Shown piece after piece: positions 1-7,864 of a DNA stretch of 31,543 bases. The position numbers and the translations under genes were made by a program. Origin of the DNA: RUG13091 sp963619935 (GTDB taxonomy: Bacteria; Bacillota_I; Bacilli_A; RFN20; CAG-826); assembly GCA_963619935.1 (NCBI GenBank), contig CAVEYA010000044.1:1-31543 (forward strand), read 5' to 3'. How positions within the stretch are numbered: the first letter of the stretch is position 1; each line of letters opens with the position of its first letter. Under the pieces are notes generated by a model, which saw only the letters and a list, made by a program, of their open reading frames with translations, ran no database searches and was not told the DNA's origin.

Positions 1-80
1 GATGTATACTTTAGTTAAATTTAAATAAATTTTTAAAATAATTATTAGCCGTATTTTGTTATGTATGTAGGAACTAATTT

Positions 81-2264
81 ATGAAACTATCGAAATCACT
101 ATTATTAATATCTCTATGTTTGCCTATTTTAACTAGTGCCACTATTAATGCTTTTGATAAAGAAAGTGATGCTGCTAATGCTACTAGTGATTACTCATCT
201 TATTATAGTGATATTAGTGATACTTCTACTGGTAGTACGTTAGGCAAAGAATTACATAATTTAATGATTTCTACACATAATACATATTTAACCTATGGAA
301 CATTAAGAAATAGTTACACTAAAACTGACTATGTGGAAGGTAATGCTTCTTACATTTATTGTTTTTGGCGTAGAAGCACAATGTCTGGAACATGGGATAG
401 TGGAAATACATGGAATAGAGAGCACGTTTGGTGCCAATCTTTATCTAATTCTCTATGGAGTGATACAACTAATGACACACAAGGTGGTGGCTCAGACATA
501 TTACACGTTAGACCGGCTTCTAGTGACGCGAATTCGGAAAGATCTAATTCCAAATATGAGGAGTTAACAACTTGGTCTTCGCAAACATTAACTGGCTATT
601 TTAACGGCACTTTTATGCCAAATGATAATGTAAAAGGTGATGTTGCTCGTACTTTAATGTATGTCTATATGCATTATGGAACAGCCTTTGGTGGTTCTAC
701 TAATTCATATACTGGTTCATTAAGTATTACAAACATTGTACAAGCCGATAATGAGAGTGATGCATGGGATATGTTATTAAAATGGAATTATGAAGATCCA
801 GTTGATAATTATGAGATGAATATCAATAACGGAGCCTATTCATTACAAGGTAATAGAAACCCATTTATTGATAACCCAGATTACGCAGTTAAGATATGGG
901 GAAGAGATTCTAATTATTACACTACTTCAATAGGTATTGTTTCTCCTAGTACATTAACTGTAGGAATTGATGAAACAAGTGATGCGAGTGCCGTAGTTAG
1001 AAACGGTAGTGGAATAGTTAATTATCAAGTTACAAGTGGTAATCAATATGCTTCCGTAGATAGTAATGGTGTAGTCACTGGTTTAGCTACTGGATACGCC
1101 ACTATTACCGCAAGCGTTGAAATTGATGGAGTTACCTATATTGACACTACAACGGTTAAAGTGACTAAATCCGTTAGTGATACTTATGAATTAGTGACAA
1201 GTAATGACCCAATTAAAGCTGGTGATGAAGTCATCTTTGTCTATAATGATTCTGGTACTTATTTAGCGATGCAAGCCGCTACATTAAGTTCTTATTATAT
1301 GAACGCAGTGGCAGTTACCATTAATAGTGATAATACCTTAAATTATAATGATTCATGTGGTATTTGGACTGTTGATACTTCCACATATAACGCTTCAAAT
1401 TATTCTTTTTATAATTCTTCCTTTGGTGGTTATCTTAGCGGTGTTAAAAGTGGCAGCAAATATTACAACTTGAAATGCGCTAGTGATGCAAATACAGCTT
1501 CTGCGAGTTGGAGTGTATCTACGACTAATGCAGGAGTAAGCACTGTAAAAAGTGGTAGCAGTGTTTATTTTAAAGGTGATTCTAGCTGGCCAGAGTTTGC
1601 TGGAACTAGCAGTTCAACTAATGTTTATATCTATCGCAAGAAAGTGAATTCTTCCAGTGATGCGGTGTCTTTAAGAATAACTGGTTCATTAGATGCGATT
1701 CCATTTGGCTCTAACTTATTAGATTTAATTGGCGTAATGGTTACTTATAGTAATAGTCAAACTGATTTAGTTACTAATAGTGCGACTTATTCAAGTTATG
1801 ACACAAAAGTATTAGGGGAACAAAATATTACAGTCACCTTTGGTGCGGCTAGCACAACGTTTACAATCAACGTCACTAATGTGGGAGCAGATTCTACTAA
1901 TTTTGAAGCCTTAGAACAAGCTGATGCGTATAATACTTATTTCTTAAAAAAGACTTATGGTGATTGTAGTAACGCAACTATTTGGGAATTATTAGAAAAA
2001 GAATATAACGCGATGGATTCATCTAGTAAAACTAGCTTTATATCATCCTTTAACGATAGTGGTGCTTATTCAGATGCTCACGCTCGCTATTTAATCGCAA
2101 TTAATGGCCATAATATGAATGATTTTATGAATCAAGTTAGTTCATCTAATCATATATATCATTTAACTGATAATAATTTGGTTTTAGTAATAATTGCTAT
2201 TGGATTAGTAGGTATAACAGGTATCTCTATCTTCTTTACTAAGAAAAAGAAATATACAAAATAA
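81..2264 (+). CDS. Membrane-anchored endonuclease I with Ig-like modules
   Basis: A 727-residue secreted nuclease. Residues 1-24 look like a signal peptide. Residues 54-275 carry the endonuclease I (PF04231) signatures: NREHVW at 112-117, SDILHVRP at 138-145, NSERSN at 151-156, and a closing NPFIDNP near 260. The HNH-like His is H115. Family members cleave DNA or RNA non-specifically, so an extracellular DNA-scavenging role is inferred. After the enzyme come a Big_2-like domain (283-363), a beta-rich module (368-520) that also occurs twice in the subtilase at 21870-26315, a Big_3-like domain (527-600), a helical module (605-690) also shared with that subtilase, a membrane segment (697-719) and a KKKKYTK tail. 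There is no LPXTG, so anchoring is probably by the membrane segment itself. An AGGAA ribosome site lies 9 bases before the ATG. The SGNH gene follows after 52 bases. Confidence 0.88.
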   Translation: MKLSKSLLLISLCLPILTSATINAFDKESDAANATSDYSSYYSDISDTSTGSTLGKELHNLMISTHNTYLTYGTLRNSYTKTDYVEGNASYIYCFWRRSTMSGTWDSGNTWNREHVWCQSLSNSLWSDTTNDTQGGGSDILHVRPASSDANSERSNSKYEELTTWSSQTLTGYFNGTFMPNDNVKGDVARTLMYVYMHYGTAFGGSTNSYTGSLSITNIVQADNESDAWDMLLKWNYEDPVDNYEMNINNGAYSLQGNRNPFIDNPDYAVKIWGRDSNYYTTSIGIVSPSTLTVGIDETSDASAVVRNGSGIVNYQVTSGNQYASVDSNGVVTGLATGYATITASVEIDGVTYIDTTTVKVTKSVSDTYELVTSNDPIKAGDEVIFVYNDSGTYLAMQAATLSSYYMNAVAVTINSDNTLNYNDSCGIWTVDTSTYNASNYSFYNSSFGGYLSGVKSGSKYYNLKCASDANTASASWSVSTTNAGVSTVKSGSSVYFKGDSSWPEFAGTSSSTNVYIYRKKVNSSSDAVSLRITGSLDAIPFGSNLLDLIGVMVTYSNSQTDLVTNSATYSSYDTKVLGEQNITVTFGAASTTFTINVTNVGADSTNFEALEQADAYNTYFLKKTYGDCSNATIWELLEKEYNAMDSSSKTSFISSFNDSGAYSDAHARYLIAINGHNMNDFMNQVSSSNHIYHLTDNNLVLVIIAIGLVGITGISIFFTKKKKYTK

Positions 2265-2289
2265 CAACATCGACAAAATTATTGATTAA

Positions 2290-2302
2290 CTCACTTAGTG
2301 AG
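2290..2302 (+). repeat. Small hairpin before the SGNH gene
   Basis: CTCAC-TTA-GTGAG forms a perfect 5-bp stem, ending 14 bases before the ATG of the SGNH hydrolase. It could be a weak terminator for the nuclease gene, since an AT-rich stretch follows, or it could be chance. There is no uninterrupted T run, so termination is doubtful. Confidence 0.3.
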
Positions 2303-2316
2303 ATAATAATTTAAAC

Positions 2317-3276
2317 ATGGAAAATATTACTTTAAATAAACAAATTAAGCTCATTGATGGAGTCTTTTTAACTAAGGGCACAATTAAGGTTGATGTTACT
2401 CCTAATGGAGTTAAACCTGCGGGTGTTATTTTTAATGCTGACGAAGATTTATCTTCTTATTATTCATTACATTTAGAATCGCCATCAGATCATCGCTTAG
2501 TTTTGATTAAGCATCTTAATGGTCAAGATATTGTGCTAGGCAACATGTATATGAGTGCTGGCCATAATCCTTATTTATCAACTGAATTAAAAATTATTTT
2601 AGATGGCAATCAGATTGAATGTTTTTATAAAGAAAAGCTTTATATCTTTCGTTTAAAAGATGAATCTATAAAAGGCCAATGTGTTGGTGTTTTCACGGAA
2701 AATGAAAATAGCAAATTTGAAAATATTGTTATTAATGATGATACATCTTTTAAAACCGTAACCACTTTAATTACTGGCCACTCCTATATGGAATTATGGG
2801 AAAACTATAAAGAAGATTTATCTTATTATAAAGATATCTACAACATTGGTATTGGTGGCACAATTGCTCCTGATTGGTGTGAACATATTGATGAAGTGGT
2901 GTTTTATCAACCAAAAGAAATTATTTATATGATTGGTATTAATGATGTCGGTAGAGGATTAACACCAAAACAGTTTATTGATTACGTTAAAGATTATGTA
3001 AATGCTTTATTAGTTAGATTACCAAACACTAAGATATGTTTAGTGTCCGTAAACATTTGCCCAATGTATAAAAACGATGGAAAAACGATAGATGAAATGA
3101 ATCATTTATTAAAAGATTTCGCTAATAGTGATGTTCGTTTATATTACGCTGATATAGATCATGCTTTTTTAACTAAAGATGGTAAACCAGATGATACTTG
3201 CTTTGTGGATGGACTCCATCCAACAAAAGAAGCTTATTTAGTAATTAGAGACGCGATTTACAAGGTTTTTAAATAG
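2317..3276 (+). CDS. SGNH/GDSL-type hydrolase
   Basis: A 319-residue protein with two parts. Residues 1-145 are beta-rich and resemble a carbohydrate-binding or jelly-roll fold, but I cannot name the family. Residues 148-319 are an SGNH hydrolase: the nucleophile is S156 in TGHSYME (a variant of the GDS block), G181 lies in the GIGG turn, the GIND block is at 207-210 with N209, and D298-G-L-H301 gives the catalytic Asp-His pair. Such enzymes usually remove acyl groups from carbohydrates or lipids; the substrate here is unknown. There is no signal peptide, so it is probably cytoplasmic. No clear Shine-Dalgarno precedes the ATG. TAATAA lies 7 bases upstream, so a leaderless start is possible. 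It is the only gene here ending in TAG. Confidence 0.82.
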   Translation: MENITLNKQIKLIDGVFLTKGTIKVDVTPNGVKPAGVIFNADEDLSSYYSLHLESPSDHRLVLIKHLNGQDIVLGNMYMSAGHNPYLSTELKIILDGNQIECFYKEKLYIFRLKDESIKGQCVGVFTENENSKFENIVINDDTSFKTVTTLITGHSYMELWENYKEDLSYYKDIYNIGIGGTIAPDWCEHIDEVVFYQPKEIIYMIGINDVGRGLTPKQFIDYVKDYVNALLVRLPNTKICLVSVNICPMYKNDGKTIDEMNHLLKDFANSDVRLYYADIDHAFLTKDGKPDDTCFVDGLHPTKEAYLVIRDAIYKVFK

Positions 3277-3303
3277 AAAAAAAGCTCATTTAGAGCTCTT
3301 TAC
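3276..3303. terminator. Bidirectional terminator between convergent genes
   Basis: AGCTC-ATTTA-GAGCT forms a short stem flanked by a run of As on the left and TCTTT on the right. It sits exactly between the convergent SGNH and histidine-phosphatase genes and overlaps the latter's stop codon. The stem is only 5 bp, so it is likely weak. Confidence 0.45.
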
Positions 3304-3842
3304 AAATCATATTCAACGTATTCACAGTTATGAATTCCATATAAGACGAATTCATCATTTTCCATGTCTTTAAAGTAGGCATTAACTACACGAGACATCC
3401 CACCATGAGCAACAATTAAGATGGTGTCTACTTTTCCATCATATTCTTTTTTAATTTTTTCAAAGAATGTTGCTACGCGGTGATAGACATCTAAATAGCT
3501 TTCTCCATTTGGATATCTTTTCACAATGGAACGGCGATGGGACAAATACTTTGGATTATCCATTCTCGTTTCGCCTTCCATATCGCCATAATATTCTTCT
3601 AATAATAATGGGTCTTTAATAGTAGGTATATTTCTTTCACCTTTTACTATCGTGGCAGTGTCCACTGCACGTGACAAAGGTGAACAAAAGATTAAATCAA
3701 TTTTTCGATTCTTTAATTTACTTGCTAACTCATGTGCTTGCTTTATTCCTACATCATTAAGAGGAATATCTACTTGCCCTTGAATCTTATCTTGAATGTT
3801 CCAATCAGTCTGTCCGTGACGAGTGTAAATAATATGAATCAT
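3300..3842 (-). CDS. Histidine phosphatase (phosphoglycerate mutase-like)
   Basis: A 180-residue protein of the histidine phosphatase superfamily. The RHG motif is at 8-10 with phospho-acceptor H9, followed by QTDWN. SPLSRAVDTA (54-63) holds the phosphate-binding Arg R58. EEYYGDMEG (82-90) holds the likely proton donor E83, and AHGG (145-148) provides the second His, H146. Members include cofactor-dependent phosphoglycerate mutases, alpha-ribazole phosphatase and broad-specificity phosphatases; the short length suggests a small-molecule phosphatase rather than a glycolytic mutase. It is the third gene of the agmatine operon, only 2 bases after the amidase stop, so it is almost certainly co-transcribed. 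Its part in polyamine metabolism is not known. Confidence 0.83.
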   Translation of the reverse strand: MIHIIYTRHGQTDWNIQDKIQGQVDIPLNDVGIKQAHELASKLKNRKIDLIFCSPLSRAVDTATIVKGERNIPTIKDPLLLEEYYGDMEGETRMDNPKYLSHRRSIVKRYPNGESYLDVYHRVATFFEKIKKEYDGKVDTILIVAHGGMSRVVNAYFKDMENDEFVLYGIHNCEYVEYDL

Positions 3843-3844
3843 AT

Positions 3845-4720
3845 TTATTTATCTTTTTTGCTATTTACAGTGAGTTTTAAGATATCAGTGTATAAATCTA
3901 CCCTTCTATCTCTAAAGATGCCCCAGCCTTGTCTTTCTTTATTAATAGTATCTAAATCAAATTCATGAATACGATAGCCTGTTTCCGTTCTATTCATTTC
4001 TTCTAGTTTATTTCCATATTCATCAGAAATGAAGGAAGAACCAAAGAAAGTCATTGAACTATCTCCTTCTTTTTCCGTTCCTACTCTATTAGAGGCAATA
4101 ACAGGGATTATGTTTGCGGCAGCGTGACCACACATTACATTTTGCCAATGGTCTTTGCTATCTTTTGGTAAGACTGGTTCACTACCAATCGCGGTTGGAT
4201 AGAATAATAATTCTGCTCCCATAAGAGTCATGATACGAGCAGCTTCGCTGAACCATTGATCCCAACATATTGCAACACCGATTTTACCAAATTTCGTGTT
4301 AAATACTTTAAAACCTGTATCACCTGGAGTGAAATAGAATTTCTCTTCATAACATTCTCCCGTTGGAATATGGCTTTTACGATATAAATCAACCACTTTA
4401 CCATCTGTGTCGATAACCACTAAGGAGTTAAAATAACAATTCCCATCTTTTTCAAAAAATGAGATTGGTAAAACGACATTATATTTCTTTGCGATTTCTT
4501 GAAAATGTTTAATTAATTTTGAATCTTCTAAGGACTCCGCTAAAGAGAAGTAATCATAGTTTTCTTTTTGACAAAAATAAGGGGTTTTAAATAATTCTTG
4601 AAGAAGAATAATATTTGCTCCTTCTTCACTTGCGGATTTAATTAATTCATCAGCCTGTTTGATATTGTTATTAATATCCCAAGAACACGCCATTTGAGTA
4701 CAAGCTACTTTTACTTTCAT
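3845..4720 (-). CDS. aguB: N-carbamoylputrescine amidase
   Basis: A 291-residue nitrilase-superfamily amidohydrolase. The Glu-Lys-Cys triad is visible: E42 (LLQELF), K115 (YRKSHIP) and C152 (AICWDQWF). HIPTGECYEEKFYFTPG and CWDQWFSEAAR are typical of AguB/CPA enzymes, which hydrolyse N-carbamoylputrescine to putrescine, CO2 and ammonia. The start directly follows the stop of the decarboxylase-deiminase fusion with no bases between. AAAGGAAA upstream, inside the end of that gene, is a usable ribosome site. The neighbour supplies the two preceding steps, which makes the assignment firmer than the fold alone would. Length and motifs look intact. Confidence 0.93.
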   Translation of the reverse strand: MKVKVACTQMACSWDINNNIKQADELIKSASEEGANIILLQELFKTPYFCQKENYDYFSLAESLEDSKLIKHFQEIAKKYNVVLPISFFEKDGNCYFNSLVVIDTDGKVVDLYRKSHIPTGECYEEKFYFTPGDTGFKVFNTKFGKIGVAICWDQWFSEAARIMTLMGAELLFYPTAIGSEPVLPKDSKDHWQNVMCGHAAANIIPVIASNRVGTEKEGDSSMTFFGSSFISDEYGNKLEEMNRTETGYRIHEFDLDTINKERQGWGIFRDRRVDLYTDILKLTVNSKKDK

Positions 4721-7330
4721 TTACTTATTTCCTTTCGCAATTTGCATTGTGACACAGTGGATATTTCCACCGCCAATTAAGATTTCTTTACTTGGTATTT
4801 GAATTACTTCCTTATCAGGGAATATTTCTTTAAATTGTTTATAGGCGACTTCATCTTCTTTTACTCCAAAAGAAGGGAGAATGACGAAGTTTTTACCTTG
4901 ATAGAAGTTGATATAACTAGCTAATAAGTTATCGCCTTCTAATCTTGGTTTTGCGTTATATTTATCTATTTCAATACCTTTTGCTTCTTGTTTAGATAAA
5001 TATATTGGTTCAGGCATTTTTACTTTAATTACTTTTAATGTTCTGCCTTTCGCGTCTTTAGTATTTTCTAATATTTTAAGTGCTTTACTACTGGCTTTAT
5101 GTTGAATAGTGTCATTTGTACTTGGCCAAGCGAGTAATACTTCACCAGGTTTAGAGAATGCAATTATATTATCAACATGTTCATTAGTTTCATCCCCAAT
5201 GATTCCATGTGGTATCCAAATCACTTCTTTAATACCTAAATATATTTTTAAGTTTTCTTCAATTTCTTCTTTAGTTAATTGTGGGTTTCTACCCTTAGAT
5301 AATAAGCAAGCTTCAGTAACAATTAAGGTACCTTCACCATCTGTCGCGATAGAACCACCTTCTAAGATAAAGTTAGTTAGTCTATAACTATCATATCCAA
5401 GTTTCTTACTTAATGCCGCTCCTAAAGCGTCATCATCTTGATAGTTATTATATAAACCATCAACTTCTCCACCCCAACTATTAAAACGGAAATCGACACT
5501 TTTCACATTGCCTTCATTATTTTTTACAAAGATTAAAGTATTATCTCTTGCCCAGGCATCGTTATATTTCACTTTGATTGGTTCAACATTATCGATGTTA
5601 TTTAACCATTTAATAGATTTAGCCCAAATAGAAGGATGGACTCCAACATAAACTTTTTCAAATTTAGCGATACTTTCAATTAATGTTTTAAACTCTAAAG
5701 TCGCTTCTTTTCCTTTATGTCTCCAAACATCTTTACGGAACGGTAAAAGAATAATTGTTCCTTCGTGTTCATCTCCTTCAAAAGGTAGATGATAGCCATC
5801 TCCTCGAGGAGTGGTTTTAGCTTTTAAAACATAATCATTAAGTTTTTTCTTATAGAAAGAAAATCTCTTCCATTTATCTTCATCAATGATATCCACTAAT
5901 TCAGCGTTATGGTGGTTACTTAAAAGAGTGCATTCTTTCTTTAATCCATCTTCAATTTGATTAATCGTATCTTTGGTGAATACTTCACCCGGTAAGATTA
6001 ATGGAATTCCAGGCGGATAAATCACAATTGATTCCTTACTAACATGATTAACTGCTTCTTTTAAATTCACAGATTTAGAAGGAGCAAAGAAGGCTGTACG
6101 TGGTCTTATAAGCATGAAACTATAATCATAATTAAATGTATGAATCGGGTATTCTTGATTCTTGTTATAGTGAGCTTTTGAAATACTCTTTAATGCTTTA
6201 ATTAAGTTATCAATATGTTTCTTTGTATTGCCTAAAGCAAGGATGCATAAGATAACATAGGATTCCGCTAATTCGATTTGGACATGATATTGATTTTTTA
6301 ATAAACGATACACCTCATATCCATTTAAATCTAAATGATCTATTTCAATTAATAATTTTGTGCGGTCATAGCCAAATGCACCACGAGATTTAAAATATTT
6401 ATCTCCTCTTGGAATAAAGCCAGGAATCTTTTGAATTTCCCCAAAAGCGTATTCACTTAATTCCATTACTCTTTCTGCGCTTTCTTCCCCATATTCTTCC
6501 ATCCACGCTCTTGCAGCATCAACGCTACCAATTAAAATTGAAGAAGGAGAAGTAGTGTTAATTAAATTTAATGTTTCTTGTATTTTATTAGCTTTAATAC
6601 GGTCACCTTTTAATAACAGGGCTGATGATTGGGTTAAAGAACCGCCTGTCTTATGAAAACTAACTGCGGAAATATCTGCTCCTGCATCCATCGCACTGAT
6701 AGGATCATTTTTAGTAAAGTAATAATGTGCACCATGCGCTTCATCAACGATAACAGCGATATTTCTTTCATGGGCAAATCTCACTAATTCTTTTAAATCA
6801 GTGATAACACCGAAATAAGTTGGATTAATAACTAAAATCGCTTTCACTGATGGATATCTAACCATCGCTTTTTTATAATCTTCAACACTTGGTTGATTAG
6901 CAATTTCAATATTTGTGTCAATATCTGGATTAACATAAATTGGCACTGCGCCAGAAAGTACTAGTGCGTTAGAAACGGATTTATGGACATTTCTTGGAAG
7001 AATGATTTTATCTGTTGGCTTGCATAATGTTAATAGTGCAGCTTGTAAACCAGAAGAGGTGCCGTTAATTAAAAAGAAAGCATGATCAGCATGGCATGCT
7101 TTTGCTAATAATTGTTCGCTTTCTAATATGACTCCACTAGGGTGAGCTAAGTTATCTAAACCCACTGGAGCGTTCGCATCACATTGATATATTTTTTTAC
7201 CAATTAAGGCAGTCATTTTATTATCAACATTGCCTAAATGATGACCTGGCACATCAAAGGATGTAATACCTTCTTGATAATATTTTGCTAATGCATCAAC
7301 AAAGGGAGTTTTAATTTCCTTTTTTTCCAT
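4721..7330 (-). CDS. speA-aguA: Arginine decarboxylase-agmatine deiminase fusion
   Basis: An 869-residue bifunctional protein in one uninterrupted frame. Residues 1-485 are a fold-type I PLP decarboxylase of the Orn/Lys/Arg group: DVPGHHLG at 26-33, DEAHGAH at 196-202, and the PLP lysine K227 in SFHKTGGS. A C-terminal decarboxylase region includes YPPGIPLILPGE (438-449). After a linker (about 486-508), residues 509-869 are a complete agmatine deiminase: NDAWARD, SWGGEVDGLY, ILEGGS, CLLSKGRNPQL, NEHVDN, and GGGNIHC with nucleophile C859. Together they would convert arginine to agmatine and then to N-carbamoylputrescine. Arginine rather than lysine or ornithine specificity is inferred from the fused partner. 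The amidase gene follows immediately. Usually these two enzymes are separate polypeptides. No Shine-Dalgarno is present, and a promoter ends 7 bases before the ATG. Confidence 0.93.
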   Translation of the reverse strand: MEKKEIKTPFVDALAKYYQEGITSFDVPGHHLGNVDNKMTALIGKKIYQCDANAPVGLDNLAHPSGVILESEQLLAKACHADHAFFLINGTSSGLQAALLTLCKPTDKIILPRNVHKSVSNALVLSGAVPIYVNPDIDTNIEIANQPSVEDYKKAMVRYPSVKAILVINPTYFGVITDLKELVRFAHERNIAVIVDEAHGAHYYFTKNDPISAMDAGADISAVSFHKTGGSLTQSSALLLKGDRIKANKIQETLNLINTTSPSSILIGSVDAARAWMEEYGEESAERVMELSEYAFGEIQKIPGFIPRGDKYFKSRGAFGYDRTKLLIEIDHLDLNGYEVYRLLKNQYHVQIELAESYVILCILALGNTKKHIDNLIKALKSISKAHYNKNQEYPIHTFNYDYSFMLIRPRTAFFAPSKSVNLKEAVNHVSKESIVIYPPGIPLILPGEVFTKDTINQIEDGLKKECTLLSNHHNAELVDIIDEDKWKRFSFYKKKLNDYVLKAKTTPRGDGYHLPFEGDEHEGTIILLPFRKDVWRHKGKEATLEFKTLIESIAKFEKVYVGVHPSIWAKSIKWLNNIDNVEPIKVKYNDAWARDNTLIFVKNNEGNVKSVDFRFNSWGGEVDGLYNNYQDDDALGAALSKKLGYDSYRLTNFILEGGSIATDGEGTLIVTEACLLSKGRNPQLTKEEIEENLKIYLGIKEVIWIPHGIIGDETNEHVDNIIAFSKPGEVLLAWPSTNDTIQHKASSKALKILENTKDAKGRTLKVIKVKMPEPIYLSKQEAKGIEIDKYNAKPRLEGDNLLASYINFYQGKNFVILPSFGVKEDEVAYKQFKEIFPDKEVIQIPSKEILIGGGNIHCVTMQIAKGNK

Positions 7331-7337
7331 GTCTTTT

Positions 7338-7365
7338 ATTGTAGAAACTTTTTTTAGATATACAA
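7338..7365 (-). promoter_or_regulatory. Promoter of the agmatine operon
   Basis: Read on the minus strand, TTGTAT (7365-7360), a 16-base spacer, then TACAAT (7343-7338). The -10 ends 7 bases before the ATG at 7330, so transcription would begin at or next to the start codon and give a leaderless mRNA. No Shine-Dalgarno exists in the 7 bases between. Confidence 0.55.
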
Positions 7366-7404
7366 GTATAAATATTTATTTTCAAATAATTTATTGATTA
7401 GATT

Positions 7405-7784
7405 TTAATCAATCGCCAATATTTGCGTTTCTTCACTAGCGATAATATTTCTGAGTGGAACATTATTAATTTTTCCATTATCCAATAAATCATAAACATT
7501 ATCATAAATGCCAAGAAAAAGATTTAAATCTTCAACTCCGGCATCTGGATATTGTGATTTTGGGACTTCGAATAGTTTAATATAGGCAGTTTTATCTCTT
7601 CCAAAAACTGCTTTTAATTCTTTTTCAAGCCCAATCGGATCTCGAGTTATTCTATATATATGGTCTTGATATAAAAATTCCATGCCCCATATTGTTCCGT
7701 AATACTTAAAATTTTTTGGAGTTATTCCTTCTCTAGTGAAGCCTTCTATAAATTCATCAATATTTTTAAATTTTTATCATTCAT
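7405..7784 (-). CDS. Conserved-looking hypothetical, frameshifted near start
   Basis: The open frame from ATG 7683 to the stop at 7405 encodes 92 residues, but the same frame continues upstream with protein-like sequence (IDEFIEGFTREGITPKNF, then KYYGTIWGMEF) until a stop at 7776-7774. A second frame from ATG 7784 reads MNDKNLK and meets the first at an A5 run (T5 on the plus strand, 7763-7767). One extra A would give a continuous 126-residue protein. The gene is therefore either broken or misread in a homopolymer; an internal start at 7683 is less likely because it lacks a ribosome site. A promoter lies just before 7784. I do not recognise the family. YQDHIYRITRDP and QYPDAGVEDLNLFLGIYDNVYD look like soluble alpha/beta sequence with no signal peptide or membrane segment. 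Confidence 0.6.
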
Positions 7785-7790
7785 AAATTT

Positions 7791-7820
7791 ATACTAAATG
7801 GTTTCTTACTTTTTTTGCAA
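7791..7820 (-). promoter_or_regulatory. Promoter of the frameshifted gene; shared -35
   Basis: On the minus strand, TTGCAA (7820-7815), an 18-base spacer, then TAGTAT (7796-7791), ending 6 bases before the ATG at 7784. TTGCAA is its own reverse complement, so the same six bases could serve as -35 for the divergent glyA gene. The glyA -10 (AATTAT at 7839-7844) is a weaker match. Confidence 0.42.
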
Positions 7821-7864
7821 TATTGTATTATTATCTCAAATTATTTATTTAGGAGCGTAGCAAT

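Noticed and set aside
331..567. Overlapping frames inside the endonuclease domain
   Set aside because: They overlap the conserved nuclease motifs in another frame, and neither shows any domain.
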